NCBI GenBank assembly: GCA_966250015.1
Contig: CBINFS010000030.1
Location: 1 to 45,810, forward strand
Length of the DNA: 45,810 bases
Origin: CBINFS01 sp966250015
GTDB taxonomy: Bacteria; Bacteroidota; Rhodothermia; Rhodothermales; DASSAV01
Reading direction: 5' to 3'
The notes below the pieces were generated by a model, which ran no database searches, was not told where the DNA came from, and worked only from the letters and a program-made list of their open reading frames with translations. This document shows positions 17,446 to 25,369 of this stretch, one piece after another (positions within the stretch are counted from its first letter, which is position 1; every line of letters begins with the position of its first letter). The translations under genes were made by a program, and so were the position numbers.

Positions 17446-18165
17446 TCACCATACCCCCGGAATCAACCGATTTCGAACGGTCTCCGCGTACTGACGGTAG
17501 CCGGCAAGCTCAGCATTAAGCGTCCGGTCTTCGAGCGCCGTACGGACCACCGTCAGCATGATCACGAACAACCCGGGGATCAGCGTCCAGTAGGATTCCA
17601 GAAAAAGCGGTGTCCCGAGGTTGTACAGTAAAACGCCGAAGTAGCCCGGATGGCGGACGAAGCGGTACGGACCGCCGGTGACGACCTCGTGCCCGCGATC
17701 GTGCTGTATCCGGACCGTCGACGAGAAAAATCGGTTTGTCCACATCGACCACGTCATGACCAGGTAGCCCAGAATCGTGAGCGCGATACCCGCCGCAATT
17801 TGCCCCGCCGAAAGCTCCGGCGACCAGCCGAACCGGTGGTCGAGGCCAGCCGTCACGACGGTGGCGATCGGCCCCACCAGCGCAACGAGCGACGCGAGCA
17901 CTTTGTCCCACGACTTCGTACCCGCCTGTATCTTCGAGCGTTCGGCAATCAGGTCTGGCGAGACGTGCATCATCGCCACCGCCGTCCCGATGCAGATCAC
18001 GGCGAGGTAAGCCCACGCCATCGGCCATTCGAGTGTGCCCGCGGAGCCGAACAGCAACGCGGCAAAAAAGACCGTAAACAGACCTATTTTGATCAGAGCC
18101 CGCCGGACGCCCACCTTCGTTGCGGCATCGCCCGGCTCGTCCATCGTCTGATTCGTCGTCGCCAT
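17446..18165 (-). CDS. Isoprenylcysteine carboxyl methyltransferase-like (ICMT/PEMT family) membrane protein
   Basis: The 239-residue product has five or so hydrophobic segments and the C-terminal motif of the bacterial ICMT/phospholipid methyltransferase family: VVTGGPYRFVRHPGYFGVLL at residues 161-180, which binds S-adenosylmethionine, and RTALEDRTLNAELAGYRQYA near 212-231. The likely activity is SAM-dependent methylation of a membrane-embedded substrate; which one is unknown in bacteria. It begins 11 bases after the stop of the class D beta-lactamase gene, so the two are probably co-transcribed. No functional link between them is known to me. Confidence 0.87.
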   Translation of the reverse strand: MATTNQTMDEPGDAATKVGVRRALIKIGLFTVFFAALLFGSAGTLEWPMAWAYLAVICIGTAVAMMHVSPDLIAERSKIQAGTKSWDKVLASLVALVGPIATVVTAGLDHRFGWSPELSAGQIAAGIALTILGYLVMTWSMWTNRFFSSTVRIQHDRGHEVVTGGPYRFVRHPGYFGVLLYNLGTPLFLESYWTLIPGLFVIMLTVVRTALEDRTLNAELAGYRQYAETVRNRLIPGVW

Positions 18166-18176
18166 GACCTTTACCG

Positions 18177-18986
18177 TTACCGGTTTTCTTGAGGTTCTAT
18201 GAGGCCTTGCTGTTCGAGGATTCGCCGCGCCACGGCCTGCCTGGCGTCTTCGTCGCCGGGATGCACGATGTCGACGTTGCAGGCGAAAAAGTAAGTGCCC
18301 TCCTCACGCTCGACGTATCCGACGAACCACCCTACTTGCGGAGTGAAGGCGTTCGCCCAGCCGGTCTTGCCTCGCAGCACCCACCCATCCCCTTCTTCGA
18401 GGATCAAAATGTCGCGCACAATTGCCATCGTACGATCCGAAAACGGCAAATCGTTTCGAGCGAGCCGGACCAAAAAGTCCACCTGCTCGAGGGGCGTGAT
18501 GCGGAGGCCGCCCGACAGCCAGAAGTCGTCGATCGCGCCGTCCATCGTCTGATTGCCGTATCGAACCTCGCGGAGATATTGCTGCATCCGAGTCTCCCCG
18601 ATCCTGCGGGCGAGTTCCTGGTAGAACCACACGGCGGACACCCGGATGGCCGACCGCATCGAGTGGTCCTGGTCCCATGCATCCCACCCCCTTTCCACCC
18701 CGTCCCACTCGAGAACCTCTTCCTCGCTCGCCACCGCACCCGCCTCGAGGGCGACGAGTGAGTTGAAAATCTTGAACGTCGAGGCCGGAATGAACCCCGA
18801 GTCGGCGCGAGCGCCGTTGTGGACGAGGTACCGGTCGTTCGCCTGGTCGTACAGCACGAACGCGCCGTGCACACCGGCCTCGTCGAACACCCGGGCAAAT
18901 TCTGGTACTTCCTCCAGACGGCTCTCCTGCGAGCTTCTGCAACCGGCGGCGAGTAGTACGATAACGAGAAGTAAAACCCTGATCAT
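18177..18986 (-). CDS. Class D (OXA-type) beta-lactamase, predicted lipoprotein
   Basis: All class D active-site motifs are present in order: STFK at residues 69-72 (Ser69 nucleophile, Lys72 the residue usually carboxylated), SAV at 117-119, YGN at 143-145 and KTGW at 207-210, followed by WFVGYVE near 220. The 269-residue length with the ATG at 18986 is normal. The leader LLVIVLLAAGC ends in a lipobox with Cys16, so the enzyme is probably membrane-anchored rather than free. Class D enzymes hydrolyse penicillins, sometimes carbapenems; the spectrum cannot be read from sequence by eye. No integron, transposon or BlaR/BlaI regulator is nearby, so this looks like an intrinsic chromosomal gene. 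The ICMT-like gene follows after 11 bases. Confidence 0.93.
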   Translation of the reverse strand: MIRVLLLVIVLLAAGCRSSQESRLEEVPEFARVFDEAGVHGAFVLYDQANDRYLVHNGARADSGFIPASTFKIFNSLVALEAGAVASEEEVLEWDGVERGWDAWDQDHSMRSAIRVSAVWFYQELARRIGETRMQQYLREVRYGNQTMDGAIDDFWLSGGLRITPLEQVDFLVRLARNDLPFSDRTMAIVRDILILEEGDGWVLRGKTGWANAFTPQVGWFVGYVEREEGTYFFACNVDIVHPGDEDARQAVARRILEQQGLIEPQENR

Positions 18987-19158
18987 GGACGTGGAGATGG
19001 ATAGGAAAAAGACCAATCGAGGCAAGGTACAACGTGCGCATTTACCCTTCCACCGATACGGGAAATCGATTATTCCTGTTACGCAAACAAGGCGTGGGGT
19101 AAAGAACAGGTTATATTGGGACTTACCATCAATTCCGGTGGACACTCCAGACTTAGTC

Positions 19159-19200
19159 CGTGTATAAGTTGCTTATTACTAAACAGTTAACTTATACACG
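19159..19200. promoter_or_regulatory. Inverted repeat just upstream of the CsbD gene
   Basis: CGTGTATAAGTT at 19159-19170 and its exact complement at 19189-19200 are separated by 18 bases. The right arm ends 7 bases before the CsbD start codon, so the element is in the leader or promoter. It could be a two-site operator or a hairpin that covers the start region. There is no T-run to suggest a terminator. Confidence 0.5.
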
Positions 19201-19207
19201 ACAAAAA

Positions 19208-19426
19208 ATGAAAACTCCCGCTGAGCAGAAGAGTAGCGGTGCATGGAAACAGTTTAAGGGCCGACTGAAAGAGGCCTGGGGAGACCTGACTGACGATGAC
19301 CTGGACCGCCTTGAAGGCAAGCGCGACCAGCTCGAGGGCCTCCTGGAACAACGCACCGGGCAGGCTCGCTCCGACATCCGAAAGCGGCTGGACGAGCTGA
19401 GCAGGGAATCGCACTACGGCTGGTAG
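19208..19426 (+). CDS. CsbD-like stress protein
   Basis: The 72-residue hydrophilic protein matches the CsbD family: GAWKQFKGRLKEAWGDLTDD at residues 11-30 is the hallmark, followed by LDRLEGKRDQLEGLLEQRTG near 32-51. It is highly charged and helical, cytoplasmic, and in known bacteria is induced by general stress; its biochemical role is unknown. I chose the ATG at 19208 over upstream codons because the family starts close to KSSGAWKQ. It has its own terminator at 19456-19487 and lies before the universal stress protein and antiporter genes, which suits a stress neighbourhood. Confidence 0.9.
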   Translation: MKTPAEQKSSGAWKQFKGRLKEAWGDLTDDDLDRLEGKRDQLEGLLEQRTGQARSDIRKRLDELSRESHYGW

Positions 19427-19455
19427 GGCGGTCTCTTCATATTGTTAGTACCTGA

Positions 19456-19487
19456 GCGGCGTGCCCGGTTTGCACGCCGCTTTTGTT
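19456..19487 (+). terminator. Rho-independent terminator after CsbD
   Basis: GCGGCGTGC at 19456-19464 pairs perfectly with 19472-19480 across a 7-base loop, followed by TTTTGTTT. It lies 29 bases past the CsbD stop and separates it from the Usp-antiporter unit. Confidence 0.88.
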
Positions 19488-19581
19488 TCCGGGCGTGACA
19501 CATCTTTCCCGGGTTTCTTTGACGTTTGTGGGTATCTTCTATTCTCCAGGTTGCGTTTTATTCTAACCTTTGATCTGCCGT

Positions 19582-20433
19582 ATGAGTCTTTACCGGAATG
19601 CCGGACTGGCTGTCACGTTTTCGCCGAGGCTCGACGCTTTGCTTGCCGAAGCGGCGCATCGCGAAGCCTTCCTTTTTTCGACGTTGAGTCTCATACACGC
19701 CGGCCCCGCCACATCGAAAAGTGAAGACGGGTTCAGGAAAGCCCTCAAACGTGCCGGATTGCCGGAGGATACGCCAATCTATTTTGAAGAAGGGCAGCCT
19801 GACGAAGCCATTCTGCGGGCTGTCCGTCGGTTGGACATAGACTTCCTCATCGCAGGAGCCATCGAGCGGGAGCGGGCGTATCGATACTACATGGGGTCGG
19901 TGGCGCACAACCTGGTGCGGCAGTCGCCGTGCTCGCTCTTGCTTTTTACCGAGCCGAGCGTCGAGCCCCAACCGTTCCGCAACGTCTGCCTGGTGACGGA
20001 CTACTCCGAGGGCTCACTGATCGCGCTGGTCAAGACCCTGCGGTATGCCGAGCGGGAAGGCGCCGAGCGTGTGTTTGTGCTCCGCGCCCTCTCCCAGTAC
20101 GGCGAGGCGCTCGTGCTGTCGGAAGGCCTCCGCAGGGAGCAGGCGACGGAATACCAGAAATCGAACCTACAGGAGGAAATGGCCTTGCTGCAGGACTTCG
20201 TCGACGCGGCCGGGCACACCGAAGTGCCAGTCGAACCGTACTGCATTCCCGGCCATCCCGGCACCGTCATCGCCCGGTTCGTCCCGGACCACTCGGTAGA
20301 CCTGCTGGTCATGTCGTCGAGCGCCGGATTCGGACACTTTTTTGAACGCCTGTTTCCGTCGGACATGGAGTGGCTCCTGCGGGAAATCCCGTGCAATATG
20401 TGGGTCGTCCGGGAAGCAAGCCCGGTGTTGTAG
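19582..20433 (+). CDS. Universal stress protein, tandem UspA domains
   Basis: The 283-residue protein appears to hold two UspA-like halves. The first covers roughly residues 1-135 and ends with LIAGAIERERAYRYYMGSVA and QSPCSLLLF; the second starts at RNVCLVTDYSEGSL near 139 and ends with LLVMSSSAGFGHFFERLFPS and EIPCNMWVVR. The second half has the better-preserved MSSS..G....R.F form; the classical ATP-binding G.x.G pattern is weak in both. Usp proteins are cytoplasmic and bind nucleotides or act as adaptors. The antiporter gene begins 45 bases downstream on the same strand, and Usp genes next to CPA2 antiporters often modulate them, so regulation of that transporter is a reasonable inference. 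Confidence 0.87.
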   Translation: MSLYRNAGLAVTFSPRLDALLAEAAHREAFLFSTLSLIHAGPATSKSEDGFRKALKRAGLPEDTPIYFEEGQPDEAILRAVRRLDIDFLIAGAIERERAYRYYMGSVAHNLVRQSPCSLLLFTEPSVEPQPFRNVCLVTDYSEGSLIALVKTLRYAEREGAERVFVLRALSQYGEALVLSEGLRREQATEYQKSNLQEEMALLQDFVDAAGHTEVPVEPYCIPGHPGTVIARFVPDHSVDLLVMSSSAGFGHFFERLFPSDMEWLLREIPCNMWVVREASPVL

Positions 20434-20478
20434 CGAGAGTTGAAGTAAGGTTGCCCCCGCGCTCCTTTTCACACGCGT

Positions 20479-22215
20479 ATGGAAAAACTATCGGCCACTG
20501 AGATCACCGCGTTGCTCCTGGGTTTCGCGGTCATGCTGGGACTGGCACGTGCGTTTGGCGAGCTGTTCAACCGTATGCGTCAACCTGCGATCGTCGGGGA
20601 GATCCTCGCGGGCATCCTGCTGGGACCGACGGTGCTCGGCGCCTTGATGCCCGATGTGTTCAGCTGGTTCTTTCCCGCCTCGGGAAACCTTGCGATCGCC
20701 TATCACGCGATCATCACGCTCGCAGTTGTCCTGCTGCTCCTGATCGCCGGCCTGGAGATCGACCTGAGCATCCTTTGGCGGCAGGGCCGGGCGGCGCTGC
20801 TCGTCAGCATCTTCGGCACCCTGGTGCCCTTCGTCATAGGGTTTGCCGGCGCCTATGCTTTTCCCCGATTCTGGGGCATCGAACCCGGCGCCGACCTGCT
20901 CACCTTCGCCCTCTTCTTCGGTACGGCCCTCAGCATCTCCGCCCTTCCGGTCATCGCCAAGATCATGATGGACCTGAACCTGTTCAAGACCGACGTCGGG
21001 ATGCTGGTGATGGGGGCGGCGATGTTTAGCGACCTGGTAGGCTGGATCGTCTTCTCGATCGTGCTCGGTATGATGAACGTCACCGCCGGGGACGATTCAC
21101 CTGTGACGAACGGAGGGCACGGTCCGGGGATCGGCGTAACTATCATGCTGACGCTGGGAATCGTTGCGTTCACGTTGACGTTGGGCCGCTGGCTGGTCCA
21201 TCGGTCGCTCCCCTGGATCCAGTCGCGCCTGAGCTGGCCTGGCGGTGTGCTCAGCTTCACGCTCGTGCTGACCCTGGCAGGCGCGGCCGCCACCGAAGCC
21301 ATCGGAATACACGCGATCTTCGGGGCTTTCCTGGTGGGCGTCGCCATCGGCGACTCGAACCACATGCGCGCGCAGACTCGCACAGTGCTCCACCAGTTCG
21401 TCACTTACATCTTTGCACCCATCTTTTTCGTCTCGATCGGCCTCGAGGCCAACTTCCTCGAAAACTTCAACGGCCCGCTCATCCTGGGCGTGCTCGTGAT
21501 CGCCTTCGTTGGAAAGCTTGCCGGGTGCATGCTCGGAGCGCGGCTCGGCAGGCTCCCGACGAACGACAGCCTGGCGATCAGCTTCGGCATGAACGCACGC
21601 GGGGCCATGGAGATCATCCTCGGCCTTCTCGCCCTTCAGTACGGGGTCATTCAGGAGGAGATGTTCATCGCGCTCGTCGTCCTGGCCCTCGTCACCTCGC
21701 TCGTCAGCGGCCCGCTGATGAACCGGTTCGTCTACCGGCCGAAGGAATGGAAGCTCGAAGAGCTGCTCGTTACGAGCCAGTTCGTGCCGGCGCTGGAAGC
21801 CGGGACCTCGGAGGAAGCGATCACCGAGCTTTCGCGGATAGCCGCCGCATCGGCCGGACTCAACGCCGACCTAGTCACGCGGACCGTGCTCGCCCGCGAG
21901 CGGATAGTCGGAACGAGCCTTGGGCACGAGATCGCGGTGCCGCACGGACGCATCGAAGGCCTCAAACGCCCCATCCTGGTGCTCGGACACAGCGCCAACG
22001 GAATCGACTTCGACAGCCCCGACGGACTCCCAACTCGCCTGATCTTCCTCCTCCTTACCCCTGCTCAGGACATGACGCCGCAGATTCAGATCATGGGCCA
22101 GATCGCACGCTTGTTCAAAGACGAGGCAGCGCGGCAGGTCATATACGACGGCGGAAGCATCGAGGTGATCCGCGCCTTCATCAAAACCGAGCTGACTCCA
22201 CTGATGGCGCATTGA
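20479..22215 (+). CDS. CPA2-type cation:proton antiporter fused to a PTS EIIA type-2 (PtsN-like) domain
   Basis: The 578-residue protein has about 12-13 membrane helices (residues 8-415) of the Na+/H+ exchanger family, including RQPAIVGEILAGILLGPTVL at 34-53, AMFSDLVGW at 181-189 with the conserved acidic position, HAIFGAFLVGVAIG at 278-291 and FGMNARGAMEIILGLLA at 369-385. Residues 427-575 are a cytoplasmic EIIA-like domain: TSEEAITELSRIA at 443-455 and RERIVGTSLGHEIAVPHGR at 473-491, with His489 at the phosphorylation position. It should move Na+ or K+ against H+ in the inner membrane. The tail suggests control by a PTS or PTS-Ntr phosphate relay, or a structural sensor role; no EI or HPr gene is in the window. 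A Usp gene lies 45 bases upstream. Confidence 0.93.
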   Translation: MEKLSATEITALLLGFAVMLGLARAFGELFNRMRQPAIVGEILAGILLGPTVLGALMPDVFSWFFPASGNLAIAYHAIITLAVVLLLLIAGLEIDLSILWRQGRAALLVSIFGTLVPFVIGFAGAYAFPRFWGIEPGADLLTFALFFGTALSISALPVIAKIMMDLNLFKTDVGMLVMGAAMFSDLVGWIVFSIVLGMMNVTAGDDSPVTNGGHGPGIGVTIMLTLGIVAFTLTLGRWLVHRSLPWIQSRLSWPGGVLSFTLVLTLAGAAATEAIGIHAIFGAFLVGVAIGDSNHMRAQTRTVLHQFVTYIFAPIFFVSIGLEANFLENFNGPLILGVLVIAFVGKLAGCMLGARLGRLPTNDSLAISFGMNARGAMEIILGLLALQYGVIQEEMFIALVVLALVTSLVSGPLMNRFVYRPKEWKLEELLVTSQFVPALEAGTSEEAITELSRIAAASAGLNADLVTRTVLARERIVGTSLGHEIAVPHGRIEGLKRPILVLGHSANGIDFDSPDGLPTRLIFLLLTPAQDMTPQIQIMGQIARLFKDEAARQVIYDGGSIEVIRAFIKTELTPLMAH

Positions 22216-22230
22216 GTAGCGCCAACAAAA

Positions 22231-22274
22231 AACCCCTCCTTCAGACCGTTATCGAACGGAATAAAGGAGGGGTT
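22231..22274. terminator. Terminator-like hairpin after the antiporter gene
   Basis: AACCCCTCCTT at 22231-22241 pairs with 22264-22274. The intervening loop has a second small stem (CCGTT/AACGG). On the plus strand it lies 16 bases after the antiporter stop but lacks a T tail. On the minus strand the stem is followed by six T residues, so it may stop transcripts from both sides. The next minus-strand gene ends 415 bases away. Confidence 0.6.
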
Positions 22275-22688
22275 ATACAACAGGTAGAGGAAGTAGTCAG
22301 GTGTATCGACCCGTTGACGGCTTTCACGCCCCACGATCATGCCCTGAGCACGGCCTCGACACACCGTCACTGTTCGCAAATACCCGGTAGCGTTCACCGG
22401 ATACGCCTAAATTTACGGAAGCGCTACCCAAGAGTTACAATCCGGCAGGAAAAAGTCACAATTGCGGCACTAACTCACTCGTCGATTTAGGCGCATCTTC
22501 CTCGGTAATCTCGTACCGGCTCAAACACCAAGGCGAGCTATTCTTAACGTTTTTTCCCCCGATAAACCATACAGAATTTGCGCTCACATAATGGCACAAA
22601 GCTATATGAATGCAAGACTTCCCACGAGGGCTTCCTGCCAAGCCTGGCTTGCAGGCCACAGGATCAACTGTGGTAGAAAATAGCTGTC
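22275..22688. other. Gene-free stretch between convergent genes
   Basis: This region of about 410 bases has mixed composition and none of the repeat modules found in other gaps. A short minus-strand frame at 22456-22659 has no start signal or family likeness. A small imperfect inverted repeat (CCTGCCAAGC with GCTTGCAGG near 22632-22653) is the only structure I see. Confidence 0.5.
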
Positions 22689-23552
22689 CTACTTCTTCAA
22701 ATCAGCGTAGCTGATGACCTCGATGCCGAGGCGTTCGATGGTCTCTTTGACGCGGGGGTCAGTGAAGGTTCGGGTGACGCCCTCACGGTCGAGGCCAACG
22801 TCGGTGTACCCCACGTGGCCGACGGTCTCCATCTCCGGTGTGTCGTACGCAGGGTGGTCGAGGAACATGTACGTTTTACCCGGCTCAAGCTTTTCGAGCA
22901 TGCGGATGAAGCTTTCGATTTTTTCCTCGGGTGTCCGCTTCGGTCCGTCGTAGCTCACGCTCTCGACGCCAAGCTCGCGGAGATCGATGTCGAGGCCGTA
23001 CTCGACGGCGAGGCGTTTGACGAGCGCACCAACCCGTTCATCCATTCCGGTGAAACCCATGTGAGAAGTAACGTGGCTGACCTGCGGGATGTGCTTCTTG
23101 GCGAGCTCGATTTGCGCCCGCAGCTCCTGCTCGATCTCCTCGAGCTTCCATTCCTGCTCCCTCAGGGCGCGATCAGGACCATATGCCCGGCCCGGCCAGA
23201 TCATCGGGAAGAAGTAACCGTCTTCATCAACCAGGCTCGGCACGTGCGTCAGAGGCCGCCACTTGAGCGTTTCCCACTCGCTCGTCAGCACCAGGTGCAC
23301 GCCGACGTCGAGGCCCGGATTCTCCTTCAGCATCGCGACGGCTTCGGGAAACCACGGTGTCGGCGCCATCACCTCGATCGTCCTCATAATCCCGTTTCGA
23401 TAGGAATCGATGGTCGCGACGTTGACGGAGTGCGCCATGCCCATGTCGTCCCCACGAACGACGAGCCGAATTCGCCCGGCATCCTGCGCGGCGAGGTCCA
23501 TGCTAAACGTCATGGCAAAAAGTAGTAGAAGGGCTTTGACAAACTTATCCAT
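22689..23552 (-). CDS. YdjC/ChbG-type carbohydrate deacetylase, exported
   Basis: The 287-residue protein has a signal peptide (ending DLAAQ) and the YdjC-like fold signature: LVVRGDDMGMAHSVNVATI at residues 30-48 (metal-binding Asp35-Asp36), DVGVHLVLTSEW at 82-93 (His86) and QVSHVTSHMGFTGM at 157-170 (His160, His164). The family removes N-acetyl groups from chito-oligosaccharides or related N-acetylated sugars, using a divalent metal. Most characterised members are cytoplasmic, so a secreted form points to action on extracellular or periplasmic glycans. It is a single gene, but a GH20-like gene lies 1.8 kb downstream on the other strand, which would suit processing of N-acetylglucosamine-containing material. 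Confidence 0.88.
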   Translation of the reverse strand: MDKFVKALLLLFAMTFSMDLAAQDAGRIRLVVRGDDMGMAHSVNVATIDSYRNGIMRTIEVMAPTPWFPEAVAMLKENPGLDVGVHLVLTSEWETLKWRPLTHVPSLVDEDGYFFPMIWPGRAYGPDRALREQEWKLEEIEQELRAQIELAKKHIPQVSHVTSHMGFTGMDERVGALVKRLAVEYGLDIDLRELGVESVSYDGPKRTPEEKIESFIRMLEKLEPGKTYMFLDHPAYDTPEMETVGHVGYTDVGLDREGVTRTFTDPRVKETIERLGIEVISYADLKK

Positions 23553-23852
23553 GATTCAACCTTCAAAAAAACGAAGTACAACAGCGGGATAACGATAATA
23601 AGCGCAACCAACCCGGGAATCAAAGCCCCGCTGATGATTTATCAACGCGATATGGAACGTCATGCGAGGGGCACGTTGCTGGCGCCCGGTCTGATATCCG
23701 CAACGTATTGACTATGCTTTATTTATGCCAATTCTACATTGCGCAAAGCTGCGAATCCATCTACTGTAAATAGGTCACCGCGCCGTAATCCGCACGAAGC
23801 CGTGCGATAACGGAGGACAAAAAAATTCTGATATCGTGGAGGCGTGAGAAAG
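23553..23852. other. Divergent intergenic region
   Basis: The 300 bases between the divergent YdjC-type and lipoprotein genes must hold both promoters. I cannot place them with confidence. GGAGG at 23838-23842 is the ribosome binding site of the rightward gene. No repeat modules occur here. Confidence 0.4.
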
Positions 23853-24386
23853 ATGCGGATCCTATACACGATCTGCTGCTGCTCCATCCTACTAATTCTG
23901 GCCGGCTGCCGGACCTCTCATTCGCTGGTCGAAGAGCAGGACTACGCCCGGTTGAACGAGGAGGCCTCAAAGCACAGAACAATCGTGGTACTAAGAAACG
24001 GTCAGCAAGTCAGTGCTTCCTTGTTGCGGATCTCCCCGACTGAAGCATCGTGGGTTGACACCACAACCGGAGCATTCTTAAATGTGCCAACAGGCGAAAT
24101 CAAAAGCGTCCAAATCGAATACGTTCATCGCAGCGCGCTCGAAGGAATGGGCTTCGGACTGTTCGGTGGCGTCTTAGTTGGCGCTATCTTCGGTCTCATT
24201 AGCTGGGAAGAAGGCTATTCTCTTTTCGAAGAAGAGGAATATGTATTGATGAACGGATTATCATGGGGCATTATTGGAGGTGTGGCTGGACTTGTCATAG
24301 GAGCGATGTCAAAAAGCTGGAACGTCTATCACGTACCTGCACAAGAACAACCTTTCCGTGAACCCGTGGTATCGGATTCGCCCTAA
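23853..24386 (+). CDS. Predicted lipoprotein with two glycine-rich membrane segments
   Basis: The 177-residue protein has a lipoprotein signal with lipobox LAGC. After it comes a small beta domain (HRTIVVLRNGQQVSASLLRI, then SWVDTTTGAFLNVPTGEIKS) that looks like a bacterial Sm-like or RcnB-like strand set, then two Gly-rich hydrophobic hairpins (GMGFGLFGGVLVGAIFGLI and GLSWGIIGGVAGLVIGAMS) that resemble glycine-zipper membrane segments. The ATG at 23853 is 10 bases from GGAGG; a GTG three codons earlier is too close to it. Base composition is clearly less GC-rich than its neighbours by eye, which may mean transfer. Glycine-zipper lipoproteins often sit in the outer membrane. No specific function is recognised. 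Confidence 0.7.
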   Translation: MRILYTICCCSILLILAGCRTSHSLVEEQDYARLNEEASKHRTIVVLRNGQQVSASLLRISPTEASWVDTTTGAFLNVPTGEIKSVQIEYVHRSALEGMGFGLFGGVLVGAIFGLISWEEGYSLFEEEEYVLMNGLSWGIIGGVAGLVIGAMSKSWNVYHVPAQEQPFREPVVSDSP

Positions 24387-24399
24387 ACGCCAGGTTATA

Positions 24400-24920
24400 A
24401 CTTGGCGCCATTTCCGAACTACCATCCGCTGATGGTGCCGATTTCGCACTGACGTTTTCTGGGGGGTAGAGTGAGATGCAGGGTTTCCCACCTGCACTCC
24501 TCACCCGGAGCGTCATCTCCGCGAAGGCGGAGATCCAGAAAAACATACGGTCTTCCTCCACCTTCCTGCCTTAAATAACACTTGCCTGGATCCCGGCTCG
24601 GGGGCCGGGATGACGAATTTATTGCGATATTCGTGACACGAAAGGGAGCGCCTTGTGCTACCCAATATTCTTAATTAATGAGTCATCACCGCGAAGGTGG
24701 GAATCCAGGAATAAAGGTCTACCTCAGCGGTCTCGCCATTTGATACCTATCATGGATCTCCGCCTTCGCGGAGATGACGTATTGGTTAGGTCTTTAATAG
24801 CATTGAAAGTCCCGCCTTCGGTCCACCTCCATGCAAAAACTCATCTGCACTAATCAGCGGCCATCTGCGGAATTATCCTTTTAAGTTCTCCGCGCCTCCG
24901 CGTGCGAAAACGAGCCAATA
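24400..24920. repeat. Composite intergenic repeat block 5
   Basis: There is no gene between 24387 and 24926. The left part has CATCTCCGCGAAGGCGGAGA at 24510. The core of about 195 bases at 24585-24780 begins with the CCCGGCTCGGGGGCCGGGA palindrome, holds AAAGGGAGCGCCTTGTG and TTAATTAATGAGTCAT, and ends with TCTCCGCCTTCGCGGAGA. The right end has CCCGCCTTCGGTCCA at 24811, CATCTGCACTAATCAGCGGC at 24844 and CTCCGCGCCTCCGCGTGCG at 24888. Its core is near-identical to those of blocks 6 and 4. Confidence 0.78.
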
Positions 24921-24926
24921 GCGCCG

Positions 24927-25169
24927 TTACACCACGTTCGGCGTCGGCTCCTTGTTGGGCAGCTTTTTGGAAAAGACCTCGGCCATCCAGTGAATCCAGA
25001 TGCGTTGTGCGGCCTGCTCGCTGGTGAGGCCCATCACCGCGTACTCGTCAAGCAGGGGCATACCGAGCGTGTTGTTTCGGGCGGCTAATTTAAGGGCCTG
25101 TTCTGCTTCTTCCTTGGTGAGATCGTGGCGGGAAATGAGAAGGCTAATGAGTCGATCTTTCTGGTACAT
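24927..25169 (-). CDS. Small hypothetical helical protein
   Basis: The 80-residue product begins MYQKDRLISLLISRHDLTKE and reads as three amphipathic helices (KEEAEQALKLAARNN, LTSEQAAQRIWIHWMAEVF) with a Pro-rich tail. It has no signal peptide. The start at 25169 is the first ATG; an upstream extension adds only a short stretch. No family is recognised. It is isolated, between repeat block 5 and the divergent GH20-like gene, so I keep it with modest confidence because its codon pattern and helix periodicity look real. Confidence 0.5.
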   Translation of the reverse strand: MYQKDRLISLLISRHDLTKEEAEQALKLAARNNTLGMPLLDEYAVMGLTSEQAAQRIWIHWMAEVFSKKLPNKEPTPNVV

Positions 25170-25369
25170 CTTCAACCTGTCACAATAAACACCCAGGGGA
25201 CTCGCCACAGGTATCGGCGGGAGCAGTCAACTGGTTTAGCCCCTCACGATATGTTAACCGAACCTTGACACCAGGCCTCCGGTGGTGCAAATAACGCCCC
25301 TCCTGCCTTATCATATGTCTGTAGTTTCCTGCCACACACCCCGCTCACTCGCTATCCTTCACTCCCCGC

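Noticed and set aside
22456..22659. Minus-strand frame of 67 codons after the antiporter
   Set aside because: No start signal, no conserved look, and it lies far from its neighbours.
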